Shown: positions 27,892-39,191, counted from the first letter of the stretch. The stretch: DNA of 64,000 nucleotides from UBA5436 sp050951845 (GCA_050951845.1 JBMNJV010000004.1:124001-188000), one strand, 5' to 3'. Translations and numbers: made by a program. Notes: generated by a model not told the origin, from the letters alone.

Positions 27892-28129
27892 AAAAATATC
27901 CGTTTTTACTTTATTGTTAAACACTATCAATAGATTGAGTAGTGTCCTCAGAATATCGTCATAATTTAATGTTTATAATAGGCAGCGTCAAGAACATTAA
28001 TTTCAAGGCCACAGAATATCGTGAATAAATTTCATTTATATTACAAAAATATTACTCTTGTAATATTTGCTTGCTCAAAAGTTAATCGCTTTTTATACTA
28101 TTATAGATTATCTATTTACGGAGGATAGT
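27892..28129 (+). promoter_or_regulatory. Repeat-rich leader upstream of sepF
   Basis: A stem-loop at 27921-27945 (ACACTA/TAGTGT plus TCAAT/ATTGA) follows yggS without a T run. The 11-mer CAGAATATCGT occurs twice, at 27949-27959 and 28012-28022. A perfect inverted repeat AAATATTAC-N4-GTAATATTT lies at 28047-28068. No gene is visible in this stretch. Together these look like a transcription break and regulatory sites for sepF. Confidence 0.45.
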
Positions 28130-28672
28130 ATGGCAGGTTTTTTTCAGAAATTGTTTGGTGGATCAAACGATGACTATGAAGAGTACAATGATTTTGATGA
28201 TTATTATAATGAAGTAGATTCTGACTATGATGATCCCGGATATTCCGGCTATTCTCAAGATAATTATTCTTACAATGAGCCTGTTGTAAAAAGCAAATCG
28301 CAATCGCAGACACAGCCGGAACACAGAAGATCTTCCGGACGTGTTGTGGATTTGAATCAAAAATCCTATCAACAGCAAATTGTTATTATGGAGCCGTCAA
28401 ATATCGAATCTGCTCAACAAGTCTGTGATGATGTTCGATCGGGCAAAACAGTCATTTGTAATATCGAAAAAATCGATCCGAAAATCGCTCAAAGGGTAAT
28501 AGATTTCATTACAGGTGCCGCTTATGCATTGCGGGGTAATGTGATGCCGATATCCGCTTTGATATTTGTGGTTGCACCGGGTACAACCAGCATCACGAAT
28601 AACTATTCATTACGTGAATCTTCCGATACGGTTGAAGAGTATGTCCGACGTGCAGCAGTTCAAGCCAGATAA
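28130..28672 (+). CDS. sepF: Cell division protein SepF
   Basis: Membrane-associated protein that bundles FtsZ filaments and anchors the Z ring. It begins MAGFFQKLFGG, an amphipathic membrane-targeting helix, then an acidic Asp/Tyr-rich linker (residues 15-55), then the conserved core IVIMEPSNIESAQQVCDDV through VIDFITGAAYAL and ISALIFVVAPG. ACGGAGGATAGT before ATG 28130 sets the start; the frame is open further upstream to 28067 without support. 180 residues. Confidence 0.94.
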   Translation: MAGFFQKLFGGSNDDYEEYNDFDDYYNEVDSDYDDPGYSGYSQDNYSYNEPVVKSKSQSQTQPEHRRSSGRVVDLNQKSYQQQIVIMEPSNIESAQQVCDDVRSGKTVICNIEKIDPKIAQRVIDFITGAAYALRGNVMPISALIFVVAPGTTSITNNYSLRESSDTVEEYVRRAAVQAR

Positions 28673-28787
28673 TCCGAAATCTAGATTTAATCGAGATTAA
28701 TCGTTGTGATTAAGTAATTTAAAAATCAAATTTTAACTAACGCAGAGTTATATTACGGAATACTAAAATAATATAACCTGATATAAT

Positions 28788-28829
28788 AAAAAGGCTCATT
28801 AGCAATTGCATATTGAGGCTTTTTTATTT
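28788..28829 (+). terminator. Terminator between sepF and coaW
   Basis: AAAAAG-G-CTCA pairs with TGAG-G-CTTTTT with one G/G mismatch around a 16-nt loop that itself contains GCAATTGC, followed by a T-rich tail. It overlaps the region just before the coaW ribosome site. Confidence 0.55.
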
Positions 28830-28840
28830 GGAGGTTTAAA

Positions 28841-29692
28841 ATGAAAATTATTATTGGCTTAGATATCGGCGGCAGTACAACCAAAGTAGTCGGTTTTCAA
28901 GGTGAAAAATTTTTGGAAGTCACATATGTCAGATCAAGTGATCCGGTAGCCGCAGCTTATGGCGGAATTGGGAAATTTTTAAATGTCAACAAATTGAAGT
29001 TAGATGATATTGCCCAAATTCGCATGACCGGTGTCGGAGCTTCATACATAACTCAAGATTTTTTTGAAGTTGAAACGGTAATTGCCGATGAATTTGAAGC
29101 TGTCGGCTTAGGCGGACTTTATATATCCGGAATTGATGAAGCTATTGTGGTGAGTATCGGTACAGGAACTTCTTTTGTATATAGTAATAAAGTCAGGACT
29201 GAACATATTATCGGCAGTGGTGTCGGTGGCGGATCAATCTTGGGTCTTTCCAACAAGATATTTAATTTTCGTGATTTCGATTTAATTTCCAATCTTGCCG
29301 AAAACGGTGATTTGACTCATGTTGACTTATTAGTTCGGGATATTTCAAAAGCGGTTCCCGGATTGAGCAGTGATGCAACGGCATCAAACTTTGGCAATGT
29401 AAACGATGATGCTAAGCCGGAAGATCTGGCATGTGGTGTCGTCAATATGGTATTTCAATCGATTGGTACGATGGCAGTGCTTGCGGCAAGGCTGAAAAAA
29501 GTAAAAAATATTATTTTTGTGGGATCGGTTGTCCATATTCCTCGGGGTCAGAAATCACTCAAACAATTTACCGAATTATATGATGTAAATATTATATTAC
29601 CGGAAAATGCAAGATTCTCAACAGCGATCGGCGCAGCCTTGTGTTCTAATTACACTAAGCAAAATCGCTCAATCTATTATTCAGATAAATGA
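28841..29692 (+). CDS. coaW: Type II pantothenate kinase
   Basis: Phosphorylates pantothenate, the first step of coenzyme A synthesis. An ASKHA-fold kinase: LDIGGSTTKVVGF (5-17) is the phosphate-1 loop, SIGTGTSFVY the phosphate-2 loop and GSGVGGGSILGLSNKI a family block. 283 residues, close to the staphylococcal-type enzyme. TTGGAGG precedes the ATG. It is the last intact host gene before the rRNA operon. Confidence 0.92.
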   Translation: MKIIIGLDIGGSTTKVVGFQGEKFLEVTYVRSSDPVAAAYGGIGKFLNVNKLKLDDIAQIRMTGVGASYITQDFFEVETVIADEFEAVGLGGLYISGIDEAIVVSIGTGTSFVYSNKVRTEHIIGSGVGGGSILGLSNKIFNFRDFDLISNLAENGDLTHVDLLVRDISKAVPGLSSDATASNFGNVNDDAKPEDLACGVVNMVFQSIGTMAVLAARLKKVKNIIFVGSVVHIPRGQKSLKQFTELYDVNIILPENARFSTAIGAALCSNYTKQNRSIYYSDK

Positions 29693-29723
29693 TTTATCTT
29701 AATTATGCTGACTGAAACAATAA

Positions 29724-29801
29724 TCAAATGTCAGCAAAGAAGAAGCTGAAGCAGCTGCTGCCAAACTTGAAGAAGCGGGCGCAGAAGTAGAAATTCAATA
29801 A
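29724..29801 (+). pseudogene. rplL: 3' tail of rplL (ribosomal protein L7/L12)
   Basis: Reading the frame 29724-29801 gives SNVSKEEAEAAAAKLEEA and then GAEVEIQ and a stop, a close match to the extreme C-terminus of L7/L12. A stop codon (29721-29723) lies just before it, and no start or N-terminal part is present, so only about 25 of some 120 residues remain. It is followed by a terminator, as a real rplJ-rplL operon would be. It is therefore a dead fragment, probably brought along by a duplication or rearrangement. Confidence 0.85.
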
Positions 29802-29839
29802 CTGGAGAATTAGTATTTTCTAAATTTGAACGATGGATT

Positions 29840-29876
29840 AAACCCCGAAGTCCGAACAGGATGGAGGGGTTTTTTA
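29840..29876 (+). terminator. Terminator behind the rplL fragment
   Basis: AAACCCC (29840-29846) pairs with GGGGTTT (29866-29872), with an inner TCC/GGA, and continues into six T residues. It insulates the rRNA promoter from upstream transcription. Confidence 0.85.
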
Positions 29877-29970
29877 TATGAAGAAAAAATGAAAAGAGGG
29901 ACAAAGAGAAGGAAACGCCCGGATTAGTTGTAGCTGAAAGAAATAAAACGAAAAAGAAGGAATAAAAGAG
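29877..29970 (+). other. A-rich spacer upstream of the rRNA promoter
   Basis: The + strand is strongly purine-rich (runs of GAAAAA and AAAAGA) between the terminator and the -35 box. No gene is visible here; the A-rich blocks could act as UP elements for the rRNA promoter. Confidence 0.4.
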
Positions 29971-29999
29971 TTGACAACGAAAAAAGTGTTTGCTATTAT
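29971..29999 (+). promoter_or_regulatory. rRNA operon promoter
   Basis: TTGACA at 29971-29976, an exact 17-bp spacer, and TATTAT at 29994-29999. The leader from about 30006 contains the typical TTGAAAATTGAACA segment and an A/G-rich stretch before 16S. Confidence 0.85.
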
Positions 30000-30147
30000 T
30001 GTCAAGCACTCAAAAAACGGGTGCGTCCAACGGACCTTGAAAATTGAACAGCAGACAAAACATGAAGACGGACTCAAGTTAAGAAATTTGAGAAAGCAAA
30101 GTACTTAAAAAAGTAATAAGAGCAGAAAAAAGCTCTCATTATAGAAA

Positions 30148-31689
<1,542 letters not shown>

Positions 31690-31846
31690 AGATCATGTAT
31701 GGAAAATAGTCCATGCGCAGATCTTAAAGTCTATACGTCGGATCAAAGGATCAGACGGATCAAATAAACGTCTTATTTGCACATGTTTGTACAGCTGTTC
31801 AATCTTTAAGGCCCGATGGTCACAGGCAAGCGCCTGAAAATTAGAC

Positions 31847-31923
<77 letters not shown>

Positions 31924-32143
31924 TTTGCTGTAAAGCAAATGAAAAATGCACCTTGACAACTACATAAGAAAGACATTGAGGCCTTAATTTGAGCTAATGC
32001 GTAGAAGCATCGGCGAGAATTAAGGAAAACAATTAAGAAAATAAGCAAAAGGTTTAAAAAGATACAATAACACCAAAGAAGCTTGTTGAAGAGTTAATTG
32101 AAACAATGTGTCTGGATGAAAGACGAAGAGAACCTAAAAAGAA

Positions 32144-35047
<2,904 letters not shown>

Positions 35048-35161
35048 GAGATTTAGATTAATCTTCTCTCAGAATCAAGATACATACAATTAGCTCACAC
35101 GATTGTTTCAACTAGTTTTTTCTTATGTAGTTATGAGGGTGTATTTTTATACCCTTATCCA

Positions 35162-35278
35162 TACCGGTGATGATTGCGGCGAGGACACACCTGTTCCCAT
35201 CCCGAACACAGAAGTTAAGCTCGTTTGCGCCGAAGATACTTGGTTGGCGACGACCCGGGAAAATAGGTATTGCCGGTT
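35162..35278 (+). rRNA. 5S ribosomal RNA
   Basis: Contains the conserved CACCTGTTCCCATCCCGAAC and AGAAGTTAAGCTC blocks; the terminal helix ACCGG/CCGGT closes about 116 nt. It follows 23S by about 115 bp. Ends are approximate to a few bases. Confidence 0.93.
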
Positions 35279-35283
35279 CTTAT

Positions 35284-35358
35284 TCCTCCTTAGCTCAGCG
35301 GTAGAGCATTCGGCTGTTAACCGAAGGGTCGCTGGTTCGAATCCAGCAGGGGGAGCCA
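35284..35358 (+). tRNA. tRNA-Asn (anticodon GTT), prophage attachment site
   Basis: Acceptor TCCTCCT pairs with AGGGGGA (one G-T), D arm GCTC/GAGC, anticodon stem TTCGG/CCGAA with loop CTGTTAA (GTT), T arm GCTGG/CCAGC, discriminator G and encoded CCA. The cloverleaf is intact. It follows 5S by 5 bp, so it is read from the rRNA promoter. The prophage recombinase reading frame enters it from the other strand. Confidence 0.96.
35295..35358. other. Probable left prophage attachment site (attL region)
   Basis: Phage sequence begins at or just inside the 3' part of tRNA-Asn: the minus-strand recombinase ends at 35295 and its last 21 residues are antisense to the tRNA. This is the usual appearance of an element inserted at a tRNA 3' end with the tRNA rebuilt. 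The exact crossover cannot be placed without the right end, which is outside the window. Confidence 0.6.
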
Positions 35359-36836
35359 GCAAGGGATTGTCCGAACACTTGTGTTTTGACAATCTCTTTT
35401 TCTATTAATTCTAATTCTCCCAGATCTTTGAGATACTTTACCTTATTATTATTTTCTGTGTAATTGAAGATTATTGTTAATGTTTCATTATCTAAAATAA
35501 TGTTATTGATAAATGTATTTACTAATTCTGACCTTATTTTTGAATCTTCCAAATTTTCATGTTTATATCGTTTCATCCATGCTATTACTTCATGTTTTTC
35601 TAGCAGCACCATAGAATATTTATTTTCATTGATTGTTTCTTCTAATCCGTTAATTTCTGATTGTAAGTCTGATAATTGCTTATTCATACTTTCGTGATAA
35701 GCACCGTTAGATATAGCGTTAACAATATTCTCTATCTGCTTCTTTTTTTCTTCTATTTGTTCTTCCATGATATGTAATTCTAGTGCTTCAAATTGTTCAT
35801 CTTGTACTTCAATAACTTTATCAGCAATGTAATTTATAAGTTCATCATTCATAATTATTTCTTTTATCTGAGAAATAACAAACTTTTCAAGATCTTCTTT
35901 ATCTAAAGCTTTAAAATTACATTCATGATCTTTATTTCTTGAATTTATGCAATTGTAATATTTATATAGTTTTCCTGATCTGCTTGTTCCGGAATCAGAA
36001 CGAATTGTACCTCCACAAATCCCACATGTTATTCTTCCAGTTAATAAATAATTTTCCATGTTATTATAATTCCTTCTTTTATTTTGTTTTCTCAAGCTTT
36101 GAACTTTATAAAATGTATCTTTATCTATAATTGCCGGAACACCGTCTTCAATAATAATATCGTTAAATTTATATGTACCAATATAAATTTCATTGCTTAG
36201 TAAATTTGCTATTCCTGTAGGAGATTTAGGAGTAATATTAAGTCTTTTGTTGTATTCTGCTAATGAAGTCATAGTTTCACCACTTAAATACCGTTGAAAC
36301 AAATCTTTCACTATTTCAGCATTCTCAGCGTGAATTTGGTAATCTTTATTTTCATCTATGTAATAACCTAGTTGAACCGGAGCACCGTTATATTTACACT
36401 TTAGAGCATTTTCGTTCATTCCTCTTAGAGTGTTTTGTGCTAGATTGATTGAATAATATTCAGCCATACCATCTAAGACTGATTCTAATATTATTCCTTC
36501 TGCAGAATCGGGTATTAATTCAGTAATTGAGATAAGATTTATTTTGCTTTGCTTAAGTTTAGCTCTGAATACTGACATATCGTATCTGTTTCTGCTTATA
36601 CGGTCATTTTTCCAGACTAAAACAGTGTCAAATTTATTCCGTTTAGCATGTTCTAGCATTAACTTATATTGAGGTCGATCAGTTGTCCTTCCGGATAATG
36701 CACGATCAGCATATACGCCAACAATTGTCATATTATTATCAGCTGCATATTTGGTGCAAGCCCTAACTTGACCTTCAATAGATTCTTCACGTTGATTATT
36801 GCTAGAGAACCTAGCATAGATTACAGCATGTTTCAT
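35295..36836 (-). CDS. Large serine recombinase (prophage integrase)
   Basis: Site-specific integrase of the resolvase/invertase superfamily. The catalytic domain spans 1-150, with nucleophile Ser11 in YARFSSNNQ, active-site arginines around VLVWKNDRISRNRYD, and GMAEYYSINLAQNTLRGM leading into helix E. The recombinase domain covers about 150-260; a zinc ribbon has Cys271, Cys274, Cys296 and Cys306; a coiled coil lies at about 350-430. 513 residues. The ribosome site is AAAGGAAAT. The last 21 residues (from about 493) are encoded antisense to tRNA-Asn, so the reading frame crosses the attachment junction and its C-terminus should change on excision. Confidence 0.93.
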   Translation of the reverse strand: MKHAVIYARFSSNNQREESIEGQVRACTKYAADNNMTIVGVYADRALSGRTTDRPQYKLMLEHAKRNKFDTVLVWKNDRISRNRYDMSVFRAKLKQSKINLISITELIPDSAEGIILESVLDGMAEYYSINLAQNTLRGMNENALKCKYNGAPVQLGYYIDENKDYQIHAENAEIVKDLFQRYLSGETMTSLAEYNKRLNITPKSPTGIANLLSNEIYIGTYKFNDIIIEDGVPAIIDKDTFYKVQSLRKQNKRRNYNNMENYLLTGRITCGICGGTIRSDSGTSRSGKLYKYYNCINSRNKDHECNFKALDKEDLEKFVISQIKEIIMNDELINYIADKVIEVQDEQFEALELHIMEEQIEEKKKQIENIVNAISNGAYHESMNKQLSDLQSEINGLEETINENKYSMVLLEKHEVIAWMKRYKHENLEDSKIRSELVNTFINNIILDNETLTIIFNYTENNNKVKYLKDLGELELIEKEIVKTQVFGQSLAGSPCWIRTSDPSVNSRMLYR

Positions 36837-36897
36837 AGTTTAGTATTTCCTTTATTATTGAATTATAAAACCTATAGTTTAGTATTTTGAATTAAGC
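36835..36897 (-). promoter_or_regulatory. Recombinase promoter with paired 14-bp repeats
   Basis: Reading the minus strand, TTCAAA, 18 bp and TATAAT lie upstream of the recombinase ATG. The 14-mer AAATACTAAACTAT occurs twice: at 36874-36887, within the promoter spacer, and at 36835-36848, running into the start codon. The placement suggests operator sites for self-control of the recombinase or binding sites of a directionality factor. Confidence 0.5.
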
Positions 36898-36994
36898 TAA
36901 AACATGCTATTATACACATGTGTAGCTTCACTATGCAGTTAGTTACATTCATAGCCAATTCCATTATGTGGTAGTAGGGGAGTTGGCTTTTTTA
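36887..36994 (+). ncRNA. Possible small phage RNA with intrinsic terminator
   Basis: On the + strand, TTGAAT (36887-36892), 18 bp and TATACA (36911-36916) are followed by about 40 nt and then a 10-bp hairpin AGCCAATTCC/GGAGTTGGCT (36953-36988) with a run of six T. There is no + strand gene upstream that needs this terminator, so a transcript of about 70 nt is possible. It is convergent with the lipoprotein gene, whose stop lies just behind the T run. Confidence 0.4.
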
Positions 36995-36995
36995 T

Positions 36996-37526
36996 TTAAT
37001 CTTCATTCATGTTTTTTTGAATAGCCACGGTAAAAATGTCTAAATCTTGATAACTAACTGCAATTATTTTCATCTCTTCTGTTTCTAAAAGATATTCTCT
37101 AAAGACTTTGCCACCTCTTATAACGTCATCTTTTTTAATCTTAGGAAATGCTTCTTTTAATTGCTTGCCTATTTCTTCTTCAAGCACATCTAAAGAAATT
37201 TTTTTATTATCATTAATAGTATAAGTTAGCTTAATAGAATTTGCTTTATTATCAGGTAGTGGAATAATAGAATAATCTGCTGAAGCATAAAGTCCATTCA
37301 CTTCTACAAGGGGAATCGTTGCTAATATTGTAATGTTTTTTTCATCTGTGCTTTCTTTAACGTTATACCCACCATTAAAATCTTCAAGCACAGTCTTGTA
37401 TCCTTCAAAATCAGTTTCAGATTCTTTCATTCTGTCATAGATGGTATTGAAGTCATTTTTCTTTGCTCCACACCCTACAGATAATATTGTTATTAATATT
37501 AATAATGCTGCTAAAATCCTCTTCAT
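36996..37526 (-). CDS. Prophage lipoprotein, copy A
   Basis: 176 residues with a lipoprotein signal peptide: MKR, a hydrophobic core LAALLILITILS and lipobox SVGC (Cys19). The mature part is acidic and charged, with no motif I recognise. It is clearly a paralogue of the next gene (shared FNTI-DRMKE, LEDFNGG, LVEVN-LYAS, LEEEIGKQLKEAFPKIK). CCGGAGG precedes the ATG. Sitting between integrase and repressor, and read in the same direction as the repressor, it should be made in the lysogen. Lipoproteins at this position in streptococcal phages block superinfection; that role here is inference. Confidence 0.85.
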   Translation of the reverse strand: MKRILAALLILITILSVGCGAKKNDFNTIYDRMKESETDFEGYKTVLEDFNGGYNVKESTDEKNITILATIPLVEVNGLYASADYSIIPLPDNKANSIKLTYTINDNKKISLDVLEEEIGKQLKEAFPKIKKDDVIRGGKVFREYLLETEEMKIIAVSYQDLDIFTVAIQKNMNED

Positions 37527-37529
37527 AGT

Positions 37530-37626
37530 ATCCTCCGGTGTTATCTTTTAATTCTTTCTCAATAATATCAGCACTTTTATCACTAATTAGATCAGATCTA
37601 TTAATGTGTTCCAATTCATGCTCCAA
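37530..37626 (-). pseudogene. Remnant of a second HExxH (ImmA-like) gene
   Basis: On the minus strand the frame starting near 37623 reads EHELEHINRSDLISDKSADI and then IEKELK, matching HEMYHITRDDLLGYVNADLI and EEIIRK of the intact protein at 38211-38420. A stop lies a few codons upstream, and the N-terminal half is missing. The intact gene also sits directly before a copy of the lipoprotein, so this is the decayed half of a duplicated HExxH-lipoprotein cassette. Confidence 0.7.
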
Positions 37627-37657
37627 AAACGATTATTCCTAAAATTACCCAAACCAT
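37616..37657 (-). CDS. Possible 13-residue hydrophobic peptide
   Basis: AAGGAGAAACTT stands right before an ATG encoding MVWVILGIIVFGA and a stop. The ribosome site is as good as those of its neighbours, but the frame is so short, and so close to a decayed duplication, that it may only be the broken start of a lost small membrane protein. Confidence 0.25.
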   Translation of the reverse strand: MVWVILGIIVFGA

Positions 37658-37671
37658 AAGTTTCTCCTTGT

Positions 37672-38196
37672 TTATTTAATATTATGTCCAATAACTAAAG
37701 TTAAGAAATCCAAGTCTTCCCAACTAACTGCAAGGATTCTCATGTCATCTATTGTTAAATCATATTCAATAGAAATTTCTCCATCTCTTATGATTTTTTC
37801 TCTTTTTATTTTAGGGAACGCCTCTTTTAATTGCTTGCCGATTTCTTCTTCAAGTTCGTCAATAGAATTTTTATTGTTATCTTCAATGGTATATGTAAGT
37901 CTAATTGAATTTCTCTTTCCGCCAGGCATTGGATAAGAAGAATACTCAACTGAAGCGTAAAGGTTATTTACTTCAACAAGAGAGATTGTTCCCAATAAGC
38001 TTTCTTGTTCTTTGTCTGAACCATCTTTAACATACTGCCCTCCATTAAAATCTTCTAATATAGTTTCATATTCTTTAAAATCATCACTGGTTTCTTTCAT
38101 CCTATCAAAGATAGTATTAAAGTCATTATTTTTTGAGCCACAACCGACAGATAAGATTGTTATTAATGCTATCAATAACGCTAATGCTTTCTTCAT
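37672..38196 (-). CDS. Prophage lipoprotein, copy B
   Basis: 174 residues, signal peptide MKKALALLIALITILS with lipobox SVGC (Cys19), mature domain paralogous to copy A over its whole length. AAAAAGGAGAAATCGT precedes the ATG. It lies 14 bp after the ImmA-like gene and so is probably cotranscribed with the repressor from the maintenance promoter. Function unknown; a surface role in the lysogen such as superinfection exclusion is plausible. Confidence 0.85.
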   Translation of the reverse strand: MKKALALLIALITILSVGCGSKNNDFNTIFDRMKETSDDFKEYETILEDFNGGQYVKDGSDKEQESLLGTISLVEVNNLYASVEYSSYPMPGGKRNSIRLTYTIEDNNKNSIDELEEEIGKQLKEAFPKIKREKIIRDGEISIEYDLTIDDMRILAVSWEDLDFLTLVIGHNIK

Positions 38197-38210
38197 ACGA
38201 TTTCTCCTTT

Positions 38211-38420
38211 TTATTTTCTTATTATTTCCTCTATTAAGTCGGCATTAACATAGCCCAATAAGTCATCTCTAGTTATATGATACATTTCATGAAAATATAC
38301 TTTTCGTTGTTGATAAGAAGAAAGCCTATCATTAAGTAATATTGTATAACTACCATCAGCATTGCACGTATGCGTTCCTCTAATAGATAGAGGCATATTA
38401 GTAAAAATTACATTAATCAT
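38211..38420 (-). CDS. Short ImmA/IrrE-like HExxH protein
   Basis: 69 residues: a beta-rich N-terminus (TCNADGSYTILLNDRLS) then a helix with the zinc-protease motif HEMYH (44-48) and a downstream acidic helix. It is much smaller than classical ImmA/IrrE (over 120 residues) but resembles the short ImmA-like proteins paired with phage repressors. It overlaps the repressor by 8 nt, the same pairing as the ImmR repressor with its ImmA protease, so it may cut the repressor on induction (inference). Confidence 0.75.
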   Translation of the reverse strand: MINVIFTNMPLSIRGTHTCNADGSYTILLNDRLSSYQQRKVYFHEMYHITRDDLLGYVNADLIEEIIRK

Positions 38421-38823
38421 AACCTTGCTCCTTACGTTTAAGTGCCTTTAGCATTTCATGAACGGCTTTAAGATCTTCAGGAGGTGCATCCTTAGCAGCA
38501 TCAAATAATAGCCTTAACTCTTTGTCGTTAGCTATGGTATTTGCCACCTCTTTAGTTTTTTTGTTGATATAATAACCTTCATTTTGTTTATTTGTTTTGT
38601 TTTCCAAAAGATCTGAAATCTTGATTCCTAACAAATCAGCAATTTCTTCTATTTTATCCATTCTAGGGAGTTTTTTACCATTACTCCAGTCAGAAGCGGT
38701 CGCAGTAGATACTCCTAATTTTTCTGCTAAGTCAGCTTGACTCAAGTCATTAAGTTTCAAAAAATAATTAAGATTCATCTTAAATAATTGTCGGAGATTA
38801 CTTTTTGTCATTAAGGTCACCAT
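38413..38823 (-). CDS. CI-like phage repressor (XRE-type HTH)
   Basis: 136 residues. The HTH spans about 26-75: LSQADLAEKLGVSTATASDWSNGKK and PRMDKIEEIADLLGIKISDLL in part. The C-terminal part is helical and charged, without the LexA-like autocleavage Ser-Lys domain, so induction would not be by RecA-stimulated self-cleavage; the adjacent HExxH protein offers an alternative. It is divergent from the Cro-like gene across a 157-bp switch. Start 38823 has a weak GAAAG site; ATG 38811 is an alternative. Confidence 0.9.
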   Translation of the reverse strand: MVTLMTKSNLRQLFKMNLNYFLKLNDLSQADLAEKLGVSTATASDWSNGKKLPRMDKIEEIADLLGIKISDLLENKTNKQNEGYYINKKTKEVANTIANDKELRLLFDAAKDAPPEDLKAVHEMLKALKRKEQGYD

Positions 38824-38850
38824 TCTTTCAATAATAGACAGTGTAACAGT

Positions 38851-38879
38851 ATTTTAATATTTAAACTAGCAAAAAGCAA
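38851..38879 (-). promoter_or_regulatory. Repressor promoter (PRM-like)
   Basis: On the minus strand, TTGCTT (38874-38879), exactly 17 bp, then TAAAAT (38851-38856), 28 bp before the repressor ATG. It would drive repressor, ImmA-like protein and lipoproteins. Confidence 0.6.
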
Positions 38880-38906
38880 ATTAATTTAAACAAATTGCGA
38901 AAAATA

Positions 38907-38948
38907 GTTAGCTTAGAGCTTGACAATTAACTTAAAGCTAGTTACATT
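38907..38948 (+). promoter_or_regulatory. Cro-side promoter with operator sites O1 and O2
   Basis: TTGACA at 38920-38925, exactly 17 bp, then TACATT at 38943-38948. The spacer (38926-38942) is itself one operator-like copy of the quasi-palindrome GTTARCTTWAAGYTAAC, and another diverged copy lies at 38907-38923 across the -35. A third, better copy is at 39175-39191. A repressor bound in the spacer would directly block polymerase. Confidence 0.7.
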
Positions 38949-38980
38949 GTTATTAAACAAGCAAAGAAAGGAGTAAATCG

Positions 38981-39184
38981 ATGCGATATAAACTTGGCAT
39001 TGCTAGAAAAATAGCTGAATTAACTCAACAGGAAGCAGCCGATAGGATCGGTGTATCACGCACTACAATCCAAAATTGGGAATCATATAAAACTTCGCCA
39101 GATGCAACAGATATGGAAAAAATTTGTGAAGCTTATGGTTTATCTTCTGACGAGATTATTTTTTCGCCTAAAAAGTTAACTTAA
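38981..39184 (+). CDS. Cro-like HTH protein
   Basis: 67 residues, almost entirely an XRE HTH (LTQQEAADRIGVSRTTIQNW at 14-33). AAAGGAG precedes the ATG. First gene of the rightward early transcript, divergent from the CI-like repressor, which is the position of Cro. Its own stop codon lies inside the operator copy at 39175-39191. Confidence 0.9.
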   Translation: MRYKLGIARKIAELTQQEAADRIGVSRTTIQNWESYKTSPDATDMEKICEAYGLSSDEIIFSPKKLT

Positions 39185-39191
39185 AGCTAAC
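39175..39191. promoter_or_regulatory. Operator-like palindrome O3 at the end of the Cro-like gene
   Basis: GTTAACTTAAAGCTAAC is the most symmetric of the three copies and shares the 14-mer TTAACTTAAAGCTA exactly with the site in the promoter spacer. It overlaps the Cro stop codon, about 230 bp downstream of the promoter copies, a distance suited to repression by looping. Confidence 0.6.

Noticed and set aside
29731..30077. Minus-strand Phe/Ser-rich frames opposite the A-rich rRNA leader
   Set aside because: Low-complexity translation of the A-rich strand opposite a promoter and terminator.
35147..35392. Minus-strand 81-residue frame across 5S and tRNA-Asn (APPAGFEPATLRL type)
   Set aside because: Antisense of 5S rRNA and the tRNA; a well-known false protein created by tRNA genes.
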